From assembly GCA_026936325.1 (NCBI GenBank), contig JAPTHN010000011.1:26018501-26082500 (forward strand): 64,000 nt of DNA, read 5' to 3'. The position numbers were made by a program, and so were the translations under genes. This DNA comes from Platynereis dumerilii. Taxonomy: Eukaryota > Annelida > Polychaeta > Phyllodocida > Nereididae. Under the pieces are notes generated by a model. The model saw nothing but the letters and a program-made list of their open reading frames with translations. It was not told the origin of the DNA and ran no database searches. This document shows, one piece after another, positions 11,656 to 23,060 of the stretch. The first letter of the stretch is position 1. The number at the start of each line of letters is the position of its first letter.

Positions 11656-11734
11656 TAAGAGGCTGAGACAGATAATTCAAAATTCAATTATTAGATAAAT
11701 TGATATAAAGGAAAAAGAATTAAAAATTGTTAAA

Positions 11735-11775
11735 TGGGCAAGGCTTCGGTGTCATGACATTTTTGGTTACATCAT
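11735..11775 (+). repeat. 41-bp terminal inverted repeat, left tip
   Basis: The left tip starts TGGGCAAGGCTTCGGTGTC and ends GGTTACATCAT. It is identical to the complement of 34079-34119, more than 22 kb away. Beyond it both sides continue with a similar NAGAC and then diverge, as expected for transposon termini rather than a simple duplicated segment. Confidence 0.8.
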
Positions 11776-12864
11776 AAGACCTCAAAATTCAGCATTTTGC
11801 AGTTTAAAGTAGCAAATATCAATTTTGTTTTTGCATGATGCCAATAATTATAGAATTGGGCATTTTTTCACATCGTCACTTTGGCTGACAATGTACTGGA
11901 AGAGAAGTAAAATTAAAATTTAGCAATATTTTTTATGATGTAACGAGGACACAAATTTCAACTTAAAGCCATATTTTTTAGTATAAATACCATTTTAATA
12001 TTACAAATTAGCGTCTGAATTGATAGGGTATGGGAGTTTTTACGAAAGCAACATCCAAGTTTGATTAAAATCGTATTATCCTTCTGTATAAGAAGGTTAG
12101 AAGTTGCAAAGCGTAACGAGGACACGAAACCCATTTTATTTTGCTCCGGTGTCTTCATCTAGGACTGAGTATGACTTGCTACTGCTGTTTATGATTAAAG
12201 TAGCACCTGCAGATATTTTCTATTTTGAAACAGACTTTTTATTGTCACAGCATCATGGTTAATTTTCAATTTTAAAATTTTTGTGTCTAAGTTACATCAT
12301 CAGCACAGAAAGTATAACGCAAATTTAGTTTTTTTAAAGAAACAATCCAACGAAACTGCCTGAATTTTGTCCAGATAATAAAAGACATGTACCGCTTTGG
12401 GATGAGCTTTGATTTTAAAACTTATATCATAATTTAGCTGTGGCAATGATGCTCAAAGAAGAATCTGTAGATCATAACCTGGTTTGTGGTGTCTTTGTTA
12501 CCTCATAAGAAAATTTATAAAAGACATTTCAGCTGTATCTGCCTCCAGGAGCTTTATGAAGAAGCTATGCCAGATATCAATCTCATAACTCGTCTCTTAG
12601 AAAAATTAACTACTTCCCGGAAGTGTGGTCTTCCCAGGAAAACGGTAATATTTCCTTATGATGTAACCATGACACAAAACAGCCAATCATGGAATTGTGT
12701 CCATGTTACATAATAAGAAAGAATATCCAGAAATCAAGGAAGTTATTGAACTTATGAATGATAAAACGGATATACACTATACTTGTTTCCATTTCTGTTA
12801 TGTGCCTCATGCGGAACGACATTGGAACAGACAATAACAGACAAACAGGAATATTAATCTGATG
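11776..12864. repeat. Left subterminal zone with repeated TTACATCATAAG words
   Basis: Words related to the inner edge of the terminal repeat recur every 150-210 bp on both strands: TATGATGTAACGAGGACAC at about 11936, GTAACGAGGACACGAAA at about 12114, GTTACATCATCAGCAC at about 12292, GTTACCTCATAAG at about 12500, TATGATGTAACCATGACAC at about 12656 and GTTACATAATAAG at about 12706. Short open frames here show no recognisable family. Confidence 0.6.
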
Positions 12865-13612
12865 AGGTCAGTGAAGTTCATTGGATATTGGATATTGGAT
12901 ATTGGATATTCGGCGGGTGAAGTTCATTGGATATTGGATATTGGATATTCGGCGAGTGAAGTTCATTGGATATTGGATGTTGGATATTCAAATCCAAACT
13001 TCAAAATTTGCAGTTTTTTGTTTTCCAGGGGCGGCTCTGTCAAATATCCAACAGCCATTTGACATTGGATGTTTGATATTCAAAGATACAAAATTTGCCG
13101 ATTTTGAATATCAAACGGAGTGGTGAAGTTCATTGGATATTGGATATTGGATATTCGGAGAGTGAAGTTCATTGGATATTGGATATTGGATATTCGGCGA
13201 GTGAAGGTCATTGGATATTGGATATTGGATATTCAAATCCAAACTTCAAAATTTGCAGTTTTTTGTTTACCAAGGGTGGTTCTGTCAAATATCCAACAGC
13301 CATTTGACATTGGATGTTTGATATTCAAAGATACAAAATTTGCCGATTTTGAATATCAAACGGAGTGGTGAAGTTCATTGGATATTGGATATTGGATATT
13401 CGGAGAGTGAAGTTCATTGGATATTGGATATTGGATATTCGGCGAGTGAAGTTCATTGGATATTGGATATTGGATATTCAAATCCAAACTTCAAAATTTG
13501 CAGTTTTTTGTTTACCAAGGGTGGTTCTGTCAAATATCCAACAGCCATTTGACATTGGATGTTAGATATTCAAAGATACAGAATTTGCAGATTTTGAATA
13601 TCCAACGGAGTG
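12865..13612 (+). repeat. Left-arm satellite, 245-bp unit class
   Basis: Units of about 245 bp (for example 13127 to 13371) each contain two or three blocks GAAGTTCATT followed by three GGATATT heptamers, then TTCAAAATTTGCAG, TCTGTCAAATATCC and TTTGACATTGGATG. Units are nearly identical, so homogenisation is recent. Open frames reading HWILDIGYS repeats are by-products of the heptamer. Confidence 0.9.
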
Positions 13613-15586
13613 GTGAAGTCCATTAGATATTGGATATTTGCCGATTTTGCAAATTATGCAAGGCCTCAAGTCTAAAATAGTAAATTGGATGTATTACCTG
13701 GTATATTCATAGCCAAAGTTGTAAAATTAGCATATTTCTGTGCTCAAGGGGGGCTCTGGACGAATATCCAACAGAGTAGTGAAGTTCACTGGATATTGGA
13801 TATTGGATATTCGAAGTTGCTGATTTTGCAAATTATGCAAGGTCTCAAGTCTAAAATAGTAAATTGGCTGTATTACCTGGAATATTCATAGCCAAAGTTG
13901 TAAAATTAGCATATTTCTGTGCTCAAGGGGGGCCCTTGCCGAATATCCAACGGTGAATCTAGTTCATTGGATATTGGATATTCAAAGTTGCTGATTTTGC
14001 AAATTATGCAAGGTCTCAAGTCTAAAATAGTAAATTGGATGTATTACCTGGTATATTCATAGCCAAAGTTGTAAAATTTGCAAATTTCTGTGCTCAAGGG
14101 GGCCCCAGCCGAATATCCAACAGAGTAGTGAAGTTCATTGGATATTGGATATTGGATATTCAAAGTTGCTGATTTTGTAAATTATGCAAGGTCTCAAGTC
14201 TAAAATAGTAAATTAGATGTATTCCTTGGTATATTCCTAGCCAAAGTTGTAAAATTTGCAAATTTCTGTGCTCAAGGGGGGCCCTAGACAAATATCCAAC
14301 AGAGTAGTGAAGTTCATTGGATATTGGATATTGGATATTCAAAGTTGCTGATTTTGCAAATTATGCAAGGCCTCAAGTCTAAAATAGTAAATTGGATTTA
14401 TTACCTAGAATATTCAAAGCCAAAATTGTAAAATTAGCATATTCTGTGCTCCAGGGGGCTCTGGCCGAATATCCAACAGACTAGTGAAGTTCATTGGATA
14501 TTGGATATTGGATATTCAAAGTTGCTGATTTTGCAAATTATGCAAGGTCTCAAGTCTAAAATAGTAAATTGGCTGTATTACCTGGAATATTCATAGCCAA
14601 AGTTGTAAAATTAGCATATTTCTGTGCTAAAGGGGGGCCCTTGCTTAATATCCAACGGTGAATCTAGTTCATTGGATATTGGATGTTGGATATTCAATGT
14701 GTTGATTTCGCAAAATATGCAAGGCCTCAAGTCTAAAATAGTAAATTTGATGTATTACCTGGAATATTCATAGCCAAAATTGCAAAATTAGCATATTTCT
14801 GTGCTCAAGGGGGGCCCTTGCCGAATATCCAACAGAGTAGTGAAGTTCATTGGATATTGGATATTGGATATTCAAAGTTGCTGATTTCGCAAATTATGCA
14901 AGGCCTCAAGTCTAAAATAGTAAATTTGATGTATTACCTGGTATATTTAAAGCCAAAGTTGTAAAATTAGCATATTTCTGTGCTCAAGGGGGGCTTTGGC
15001 CGAATATCCAACGGAGCAGTGAAGTTCATTGGATATTGGATGTTGGATATTCAAAGTTGCTGATTTTGCAAATTATGCAAGGTCTCAAGTCTAAAATAGT
15101 AAATTGGATGTATTGCCTGGTGTATTCAAAGCCAAAGTTGTGAAATTAGCATATTTCTGTTCTGAAGGGGGGCTCTGGCCGAATATCCAACAGAGTAGTG
15201 AAGTTCATTGGATATTGGATATTGGATATTCAAAGTTGCTGATTTTGCAAATTATGCAAGGCCTCAAGTCTAGAATAGTAAATTGGATGTATTACCTGGT
15301 ATATTCAAAGCCAAAGTTGTAAAATTAGCAAATTTATGTTCTCAAGGGGGGCCCTTGCCGAATATCCAACGGTAAATCCAGTTCATTGGATATTGGATAT
15401 TGGATATTCAAAGTTGCTGATTTTGCAAATTATGCAAGGCCTCAAGTCTAAAATAGTAAATTTGATGTATTACCTGGTATATTTAAAGCCAAAGTTGTAA
15501 AATTAGCATATTTCTGTGCTCAAGGGGGGCCCTAGACGAATATCCAACAGAGCAGTGAAGTTCATTGGATATTGGATGTTGGATAT
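13613..15586 (+). repeat. Left-arm satellite, 178-bp unit class
   Basis: About eleven units in a row with the phrase GTTCATTGGATATTGG at about 13780, 13965, 14130, 14309, 14487, 14666, 14842, 15021, 15200, 15381 and 15558, a spacing close to 178 bp. Each unit continues with TTGCTGATTTTGCAAATTATG, CTCAAGTCTAAAATAG, GCCAAAGTTGTAAAATTAG, a G-rich CAAGGGGGGC and GAATATCCAACAG. It is interrupted by a CACTA-like insertion at 15587 and resumes at 17243. Confidence 0.92.
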
Positions 15587-17242
15587 CACTGGTCTACAAA
15601 TTTTGGGAGTCGGTCTGCTTCCGGGATAAAAGTGGCTAAATCTCATTTATATTGATAAGATGAACTGAAAATCAGTTGAAACTTGTTCTGGTTAGCTAAT
15701 GCATTGAAGATATACCATGACCTTGAAATACATGAAAATCGCATCTATTTATTCAATAGATTTAGGCATTTTTGCTCTAAAATGATATTTATGTTATGAA
15801 AAATTTATGTTGCAATTATTTATCTGTCAAGCACTGTTAAGAAATAATATCTTAAGACATCAGGTGATTGAAAGTCATTTGAAAAAAAAAAGCTAAAGCA
15901 TCACTTAAACCCGCAAAGATCACCTTATTTTGTAACTGAGCGACCCTTTTTGGCCTGTCTATTATATTTAGCCACTGAGTCATCCCTGACAACATTCCAA
16001 CAGTAGTCAGTTAGCATGGATGGATTCCACTTTCCCTGATGCCTTTTCTTCATAATTCTTGGAATTGTTCAATCTGTTCATCACTTACTTCTCCACAGTT
16101 CAAAGGAAAGAAAAACAGAACGCAAAAATTGTATCTTCAGCACTTGACATATTGAAGCCAAGAGCCCTGTCAGAATTCAGAAGGTGTTTACTATCAGTTT
16201 CCTTTTAATTATCTGCATTGCAGTTTCCAAACAACTGGTACTACTGACTGAAAAGCTTTGCATGCCTTCTTTTCTCTTCAACATGGTGTTGATTGCTCTG
16301 GGCTAACTGAATCCTGGTTATTATCATGATAATCAGCTGTGTCCAAAGTGTACGTGATTCTAAAGGGACAGGAATTCATCTCCATGTAGGTCAGGGCACA
16401 GAGCTGATAGAATTAGTACTTGGATAATAATCCACTGTCCATTTCTTTGCTGTTACTATTCCATATTGCAACTGGAATCATACAAAAGTAGCAGCAACTG
16501 TAACAACTGTGATATGTTGGTTCTCGCCAAACCATTGAGATTTCAACATTGTTCAAAGGGCATAGGTTTACTTTTCTTGTTGAGCCTCTTCTGAAGGTTA
16601 GTTGCACTTGTCTTACAACAATAGTGGGAGCCCAAAATTGGGTCCTGAACTCCAGCTTTGCAACCAAAGTAATTAATTATGCCTTTCTAATCACTGTAGT
16701 TAAATGTTGCACTTTCTTGAGGAAAACGTCATTTCACCACAAATGTAATAGAAGTTTTCTTGGCTGTTCATACAAATTCCAGACATATTTTTTTTATCAC
16801 TAAATAGAAAAAGTGATGCAGTTGAGTAGAGATATCTGACAAATGTGATCTTAGAAGCCATTTCATGCAGCTTGTGATGCAAAAGTAATTTGATGCTCCC
16901 GTTCATGGAATTAGTCTACATACATACATTTTGTGCACCTCCAAGAGTGAAATTCCAAAAAAAAAAAATTCTGTGTCAAAAGTCAAAAACATATTAAAGA
17001 TGCATGTATTGGAATGTGCAGACAGGCTTTAGGATAGAAATGGTTGCTTGTGGATGCACTGTGCTTTCTGATATACTGATGTTTTTGCCTAATTTTGCAT
17101 AAGTTTTATAATTTGGCACTATACTGTATCTTGGAAACTAGAGCCAATCTGCACTTTTGACTTACCATTTCCTTATTAGTGACCTAATACAAGAAAAGTT
17201 TCACTACTTTTGTTCCGGAAGCATTTTGCTTGTAGACCAGTG
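15587..17242. mobile_element. CACTA/EnSpm-like non-autonomous element in the left satellite arm
   Basis: It begins CACTGGTCTACAA and ends with the complement TTGTAGACCAGTG; both ends continue with related TGCTTCCGG blocks. It splits a satellite unit and is flanked by the 3-bp duplication TAT (15584-15586 and 17243-17245). CACTG ends plus a 3-bp duplication fit the CACTA superfamily. The 1656-bp body has no recognisable transposase; short frames near 16413-16900 are unconvincing. It is absent from the mirrored right arm, so it postdates arm formation. Confidence 0.82.
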
Positions 17243-18310
17243 TATTCAAAGTTGCTGATTTTGCAAATTATGCAAGGTCTCAAGTCTAAAATAGTAAATT
17301 GAATGTATTACCTGGTATATTCATAGCCAAAGTTGTAAAATTAGCATATTTTTGTACTGAAGGGGGGCTCTGGCCGAATATCCAACAGAGTAGTGAAGTT
17401 CATTGGATATTGGATATTGGATTTTCAAAGTTGCTGATTTTGCAAATTATGCAAAACCAAGGATCTAAAACAGGTAAATCAATGATTTACATACATTCTT
17501 CAAAGCCAAAGTGACATAATTTGAAAATTTCTGTGCTCAAGGGGCACCAGTGATGAATATCCAATGGAAATCTTGTTGGATATTGGATATTCAACTTTGC
17601 TTATTTTGCAACTTTGGGATGTCCAATGTTTGAAAAGAGTTAATTTAATAAAACATTGATGTTTTATACGTCCATATTTGCATAATTTGTAAATTTTTTG
17701 TTACGGGGACGACTATTGTACGAAGGTCCAACGGTAGTTGCATGATAGACTTTTGATATCCAAAGTTGCCAATTTAACAAATTCTGGAGAAACAAACATC
17801 TGAGATAATAAATTGGATGTTTGACATAGAATGTTGAAAGCCGAAGTGGTAAAATTTGTGATCAAGGGGGGCCGTTGCCGAATATCCAACAGACTAGTGA
17901 AGTTCATTGGATATTGGATGTTGGATATTCAAAGTTGCTGATTTTGCAAATTATGCAAGGCTTCAAGTCTAAAATAGTAAAAGGATGTATTACCTGGTAT
18001 ATTCAAATTTTGCAAACTATGCAAGACCAAGGATCTAAAACAGTTAAATCGATGATTTGCATGTAATTCAAAGCCAGAGTGACGTAATTTGCAGATCTTT
18101 GTTTTCGAGGGGCACCCCGCCGAATATCCAATGGAAATCTCATTGGATATTGGATATTCAAATTTGCTTATTTTGCCACTTCAGAATGTACAATCATTGA
18201 GTTAATTGAATGATTGAGTTAACTGAATGAAATATCAATTGGTTATTTATATATCTAGATTTGCATAATTTGTCAATTTGTGGTTTCCAGGATTGCTCTT
18301 GGATAAACAT
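17243..18310 (+). repeat. Left-arm satellite, diverged inner units
   Basis: This array continuation has more diverged units: two normal 178-bp units are interspersed with variants carrying CCAAGGATCTAAAACAG, ATCCAATGGAAATC, AACATTGATGTTTTATA and GGTCCAACGGTAG. The same order of variants appears in reverse on the right (27877-30000), showing that the arms are copies of each other. Similarity stops at GGATAAACAT (18301-18310). Confidence 0.85.
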
Positions 18311-18774
18311 CCAACAGGAGTCGGATGATAAACTTTAGGTATTCAAAGTTGCCAATATGGCAAATAGAGTAGAAACAACATCTAGGATAGTGAATTGGAT
18401 GTATTAGAGAAAATATCAAAATCCAGACTGTTAGTGGGTGAAACTTGGCGGAAACCATTGCCGTTTCAAGTTTATATTTTAGGATAAGTCGGACTCACTC
18501 AAGGAAAGTGCAACGTCTGCTAATTGCACAATACTAAAATTTGGTAACTTTTAAAACTCAGTTTCGGCCAGTTGGAGGACCAGAATAGTAGACTAGATGT
18601 GAGATTATGTAAATTTGGTCATGGGTTCAGATCCAGGGCAATGACAAAGTTCCGGAATTAACAAAAATAACCCTACTGATTTTCATTTGAATGTACATGT
18701 ATTAGCATTGCTTTTTAATGAATATTATTGAACTAAGTATGATTAATAGTCGATTTAGTCCAGAATTGTCATTC
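18311..18774. other. Start of central spacer
   Basis: The first part (to about 18450) still contains faint satellite words (ATCCAACAGGAG, TATTCAAAGTTGCC, AATTGGATGTATTA) but is not mirrored on the right. The rest is AT-rich with nothing recognised. Confidence 0.55.
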
Positions 18775-18995
18775 CCCAGCTGACAATGCACGTGAACTTC
18801 ACGTGATAAACACGGGGGAAACTGGTGAACATGACATAACTGAGAGTTATCACGTGTTTTTGTTCACGTGAGAAAAACTCCCACATTTTCATGGGATAAC
18901 CACGTGATGAATGTCACAAGATTAACGCTTGACCATCTTCACCACATAACTGAGAGTTATCACGTGTTTTTCTTCACGTGAAAAAACTCCCCAAC

Positions 18996-19468
18996 TAGAC
19001 CCCGAAGTCAATCAGAGTTAAAACTCTGACTTGCTTTACAAGAACTTCAACTGACTAGTCAGCTAAGTTGTTGAACCCTGACTTCACTTGACTTCACTTC
19101 AGCTGACTTTGTGCAATATACCAGGGCCCATCTGTTAAATATTTTTCAACAGTACTTTTAACTTCGGAAATTAAAAAAATTCGGACACGGATTATTGTGT
19201 AAAACACAAATGTGTCAATTTTTAGGGAGTTTTTATGTTTTATAGACTTTACATAAGTACTATAATAGTTAGAAATACTTGTGCTCTTTATGCCCCTTTG
19301 AATGGTACCAAAACCATTTCTGTGAGATGAAAATTGGCTAGGTTATGCAACTATGGCTTGACTTTAGCTGACTCAAGTCTTACTTGACCAGACTGAACAT
19401 TAACTTGCTGCTTGGGAACCTAACTATGACTTCAATAGTCGACTTAATAGAGTTGACTTCAGGGTCTA
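18996..19468. mobile_element. hAT-type MITE nested in the CACGTG element
   Basis: The ends TAGACCCCGAAGTCAA and (reverse) TAGACCCTGAAGTCAA are flanked by the perfect 8-bp duplication TCCCCAAC (18988-18995 and 19469-19476). The 473-bp body has subterminal GACTTGACTT-like words and ends resembling those of the hAT copies at 8749 and 10483, suggesting a related family. No open frame. Confidence 0.87.
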
Positions 19469-20033
19469 TCCCCAACATTTTCAAGGGATAACCACGTGAT
19501 GAATGTCACCAGATTAACGCTTGACCATCTTCATGATATAACTGAGACTTATCACGTGTTTTTCTTCATGTGGTTAACTGGTGAAGATTGCCCCCAAGAA
19601 AAATAGATGGAGCCACCCGTACTAGAAACACAGCTGGGCACCGAGTTCCACACTAAGTTTACTTTAACTGAGTTTAAACTAATTAAACAAATGATTATGA
19701 TTTCTAAATCTGGATTAATACACAGTATATGGTGGAATGATGCTTATTAGCTCAAAAAGGAGAACATATTGGATATTGTCACTAAAGACTAGTCATCCAA
19801 AATGTGAATCAAGTATGACTACAATCCTTGATTCTGGTAACACTTAAGAAGACTGAAAAGAGCCTCACTGCATCACACTGGTTGTGCCAAATTTTCAGCA
19901 AGTTCTTGCGGCTTTACTTCAGCCCCACAGCTATTGAAAGCCCAAGATAATGCTTGAAACAGTCTGAGCTGACTGGCTTGATGAGGAGCTAAGTTAACCG
20001 GTGGGAGATTTTGCCTCTTTTCAAATAATTCTA

Positions 20034-20250
20034 ACTGGTGAAGATTGCCCCCCAGAAAATCATGTGGTTAACTGGAGAAGATTGCCATCCAGAAAATCAC
20101 GTGGTTAACTGGTGAAGATATTCACCAGAAAATCACGTGGTTAACTGGTGAAGATATTCAACAGAAAATCACGTGGTTAACTGGTGAAGATTGCCCCCAG
20201 AAAATCACGTGGTTAACTGGTGAGAAAATCACGTGGTTAGCGTTTGCAAT
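20034..20250 (+). repeat. Tandem repeat of about 35 bp with E-box
   Basis: Six units start TAACTGGTGAAGAT (at about 20034, 20071, 20107, 20142, 20177 and 20213, the last shortened); most carry CAGAAAATCACGTGG. This appears to be local amplification of the terminal word of the surrounding element. Confidence 0.8.
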
Positions 20251-20344
20251 AACCTATCAGTTTTCCACGTGATAACTGAGGGGCACTTTCACGTGATAAC
20301 TCTCAGTTAACCACCAGTTTTGTCAGCTGGGTCACTAGCAAAAT

Positions 20345-21873
20345 TTCCAAAAAACTCCTTTTTTGATAATTTCCATCTTGGGGCCCTTGGTTCCATCTTG
20401 GGGCCCTTGCTTTTTTTATTATACGTTAATGACCTTGTAAATATTTCAGATTCTTTGATGCCTGTATTATTTGCAGATGACACTAACATTTTCCTCAGTG
20501 GAAAGTCGCTAGATGAGATGATTAACCTTATGAATGATGAGCTACAGAAGATTGTTGATTGGCTGAGTGCCAATAAATTGTCATTAAATGTTAAAAAAAC
20601 TCATTACATGGTATTTCGATCTCACCAACGTCGCTCTTATGCAAATAATTGCTTGAATATAAATGGAGTGGCCATTGAAAAGGTTGAGAATACCAAATTT
20701 TTGGGAGTCATAATTGACTCTTCTCTATCATGGCAAAAACATATTTCACATGTTAAAGGAAAAGTTGCAAGGTCTCTTGGAATAATTTGCAAGGCTAAGA
20801 AAAACCTGAATACAGAAAGCCTTATAACGCTGTATTACAGTATCATTTATCCACATCTCACATATTGTATTGAAGTTTGGGGCCATGCATCTGCAGTGCA
20901 TATAATCTCACTGTTTCGACTTCAAAAAAAGACCATTAAAATTATCAGATCAGTGCCTATGAAACATCCAAGTGCTCAATTATTTAGAGAAATGAAACTG
21001 CTGAAATTGGAACAAATACACTCTATTTTTACACTGATGTTTATATTCAAATTTCTGAAAGGTTTGCTGCCGAATATCTTCAATGATTTCTTTGTTCAAA
21101 ACAGGTGCATTGCCCAAAGAACAACACGGCAGAAATCCCTGCTATATATCCCTCGCTACCAATCTAGTCTTTATGCAAAAACAATGAAAATACATGGAGC
21201 TAAATTGTGGAATGCTAAATGTATCAATATGGATAGACATTGTAGTGTCCACACTTTCAAAAGGAGACTGAAATCCCAATTTATTGATGACATTAATGAC
21301 TAAATCTCAGCTGATAATGTCAGAACAAAAACTACATATATTATTATATAATTATTATAATTTCTTTTTATCTCATTGCTTTGTTGCTGGTCAGCATTTA
21401 GAACAGATATTACACAATGGCTCTAGTGTGGTTGTAGGTACTCCCCAGTCCTCCTGTTTCCAGTTAGGAGGATAAAGTATTTACCAACACATAGAGTTCA
21501 TTCAGAGTTGTCAATTCATGAAGTTCAAGAAGTTTTTGTAAACTTCACGTCAAGGTTACATCATCATCATCATGGTCATTTGTTAATATCACATTATCAT
21601 TCATTATCATAATCTAAATTTTTTCGAGTGTTAACCCAGGATTCACTAATATAAGCTATAAAATTCTAGTTCATTTTTTCCCTTTTTTTTTTTTTCTTTT
21701 TCTTGAATTTAATTTTGTAACTCGATTATGTTAACCTTTAAGTATTATTCTTGCAACACTTTGTTTCATTAACTGGTAATGGCAAATACACCTATCTGGT
21801 GTCGCCAACCACGTCATATTAATTCTTGTCAAATTATGTAATTGTGAATTATTTTTTATGTGGTCAATAAATT

Positions 21874-21898
<25 letters not shown>
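20345..21898 (+). mobile_element. 5'-truncated non-LTR retrotransposon (LINE), reverse transcriptase C-terminal half
   Basis: An open frame to 21303 encodes the C-terminal part of a LINE reverse transcriptase. It contains GSILGPLLFLLYVNDL, the catalytic FADDTNIFL (near 20467), LSANKLSLNVKKTHYMVF, NTKFLGVIIDSSLSW and the thumb region YSIIYPHLTYCIEVWG. The style is jockey/CR1-like. The 5' end is truncated inside the RT palm; a 19-bp direct repeat (TTCCATCTTGGGGCCCTTG near 20381 and 20400) sits at the breakpoint. The 3' end is a (TTA)n tail at about 21866-21898. The frame is unbroken over its length, so insertion is fairly young. Confidence 0.88.
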
Positions 21899-21899
<1 letters not shown>

Positions 21900-21904
<5 letters not shown>

Positions 21905-22502
21905 TCTGTTATTTAATTTTTTTAAATGTACGTATTAACAATGAAATTGATTTCAGATTTTCCTGAAAATACATTTTTGCCATGTTGAATATGTTTTCTA
22001 ATATTTGCTCACAAGTAGCAATCACTTTAGAAAACTATTAAGTATTGATTGTGAAAATAAGGGAGTGTCCCGATTCACCCCAAAGTGTGTGGTGAATTGG
22101 GACAGTGGTTTTATGGGTCTAGAGCATTGGAAATTTAACATATCAGTACAAGCTCTTGGGGATACTTTGACCTTGTGCTGGAACATAATTTGACACCATA
22201 TTTTGATTTCTGAGTTTACTTTTGTTCATACTGGGGGGAGGGTTGGTCTAGTGGTAGCGTACTGGGCTGCCAATCGCTGGGTCCAGGGTTCGAATCCAGC
22301 TCTTGCTGGGTCACCTGGGCCTATGTTGGACGGCTGTTTCAATCATCCTTCGCCTCATTGCCGTGTCCTCCCCCTGTCCTAATTAGCCTACCAAGTGCGT
22401 AAATACAGGACGTAAAGCCCCAATCATCGATTCAATACTTTTGTTCATAGTCATGACCAAAAACCGGCCAATTCTGTCCCAATTCACCCCATGTTACGGT
22501 AT
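21900..22502. mobile_element. Fragment of TIR element with CCCAATTCACCCC words
   Basis: The right end (about 22467-22502), read in reverse, is TACCGTAACATGGGGTGAATT. Internal copies of the word occur at about 22066-22115 in both orientations (GTCCCGATTCACCCC, GGTGAATTGGGACAG). The left end is not seen and a SINE interrupts it. A related left-type end, GGGTAACGTGGGGTAATTC, appears near 25490. Confidence 0.5.
22231..22435 (+). mobile_element. tRNA-derived SINE, copy 1
   Basis: The head has a box A-like TGGTCTAGTGGTAGCG and a perfect box B GGTTCGAATCC, followed by a unique body (GGGCCTATGTTGGACGG, CAATCATCCTTCGCC, GTCCTAATTAGCC) and a tail GCCCCAATCATCGA. It is flanked by a 14-bp target duplication TACTTTTGTTCATA (22217-22230 and 22436-22449). 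Two more copies lie in PSMC6 introns. Confidence 0.92.
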
Positions 22503-22619
22503 TAACCCTGTCTCACTTGCAAAACACACAGGAACTGCAAAGAATACTATGTAGTTTGTCATCGGAAAAGTGCAAATAAATACTTGCCAAACCTCATTGA
22601 TGTTCTTTTACTCTTTTAC

Positions 22620-22840
22620 AATTAGAGGAGTATGTGCACTCGGGGTCGGCTGGCTCAGACAAAAATGAAGCAATCGACAATTACACAGGCATAATTGCTG
22701 CATAATGTCAATATACAGGCCTACAAATATAAGAACTTAAACAGAAATCGGAAAAGAGGTCTTTGAGATATTCAAGTTTTCGTAAAGGGGGGCTTATTTT
22801 TGTTAATATTTATCCCATTAATTATTTTAAACCGTGTACA
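22620..22840 (-). mobile_element. Diverged fragment of the hAT family seen as copies A and B
   Basis: Words in order match copy B: TGTGCACTC, GCTGGCTC, AATGAAGCA, GATATTCAAGTTTTCGT and AAGGGGGGCT, with many differences. It is an old internal fragment with no ends. Confidence 0.65.
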
Positions 22841-23060
22841 TTCCGAAAATTAGCAACTTTGAATATCCAACATCCAATGAATTTAGATTCTACTTCGGAT
22901 ATTGTTTTGGGCTCAGCTTGAAAAAAAAAATCTACCAATCATGCTACATAGTAGGCCTACATCCAGTTTACGATTTCAGACCTCTGTTCTGACTGAATTT
23001 GGCAAATTGGCAATATTCTATGTATTTCAAACATTCATTATCCAATAAACGTTGCAAAAA
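22841..23060 (-). repeat. Isolated diverged satellite unit in the spacer
   Basis: A single reversed unit: TTAGCAACTTTGAATATCC, AACATCCAATGAA, TACATCCAGTTTACGATTT, then ATTCTATGTATTTC. It is more diverged than array units, so it could be a remnant of an older array. Confidence 0.6.

Larger units (their letters stand above)
18775..20331. mobile_element. CACGTG-rich inverted-repeat element
   Basis: The ends read CCCAGCTGACAA (18775-18786) and its complement TTGTCAGCTGGG (20320-20331). The body carries about 16 CACGTG palindromes, mostly as TTATCACGTG or CACGTGATAAC, many in inverted pairs. A hAT element splits it (18996-19468). A tandem block near the right end (about 20034-20235) repeats TTAACTGGTGAAGAT with a CACGTGG every 35-37 bp. 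No target duplication is clear and there is no coding capacity. Family unknown. Confidence 0.7.

Noticed and set aside
12862-13565. Open frames encoding HWILDIGYS / GYWILDIRRV repeats (also 32312-33131)
   Set aside because: They arise from the satellite heptamer GGATATT, occur in all frames and both arms, and have no start context or homology. They are not genes.
16413-16906. Short frames inside the CACTA-like element considered as transposase remnants
   Set aside because: No DDE or Cys/His motif; composition looks non-coding.
22231-22300. tRNA gene
   Set aside because: Boxes A and B are present but there is no intact cloverleaf end, a long non-tRNA body follows, and target duplications flank it. 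It is a SINE head.
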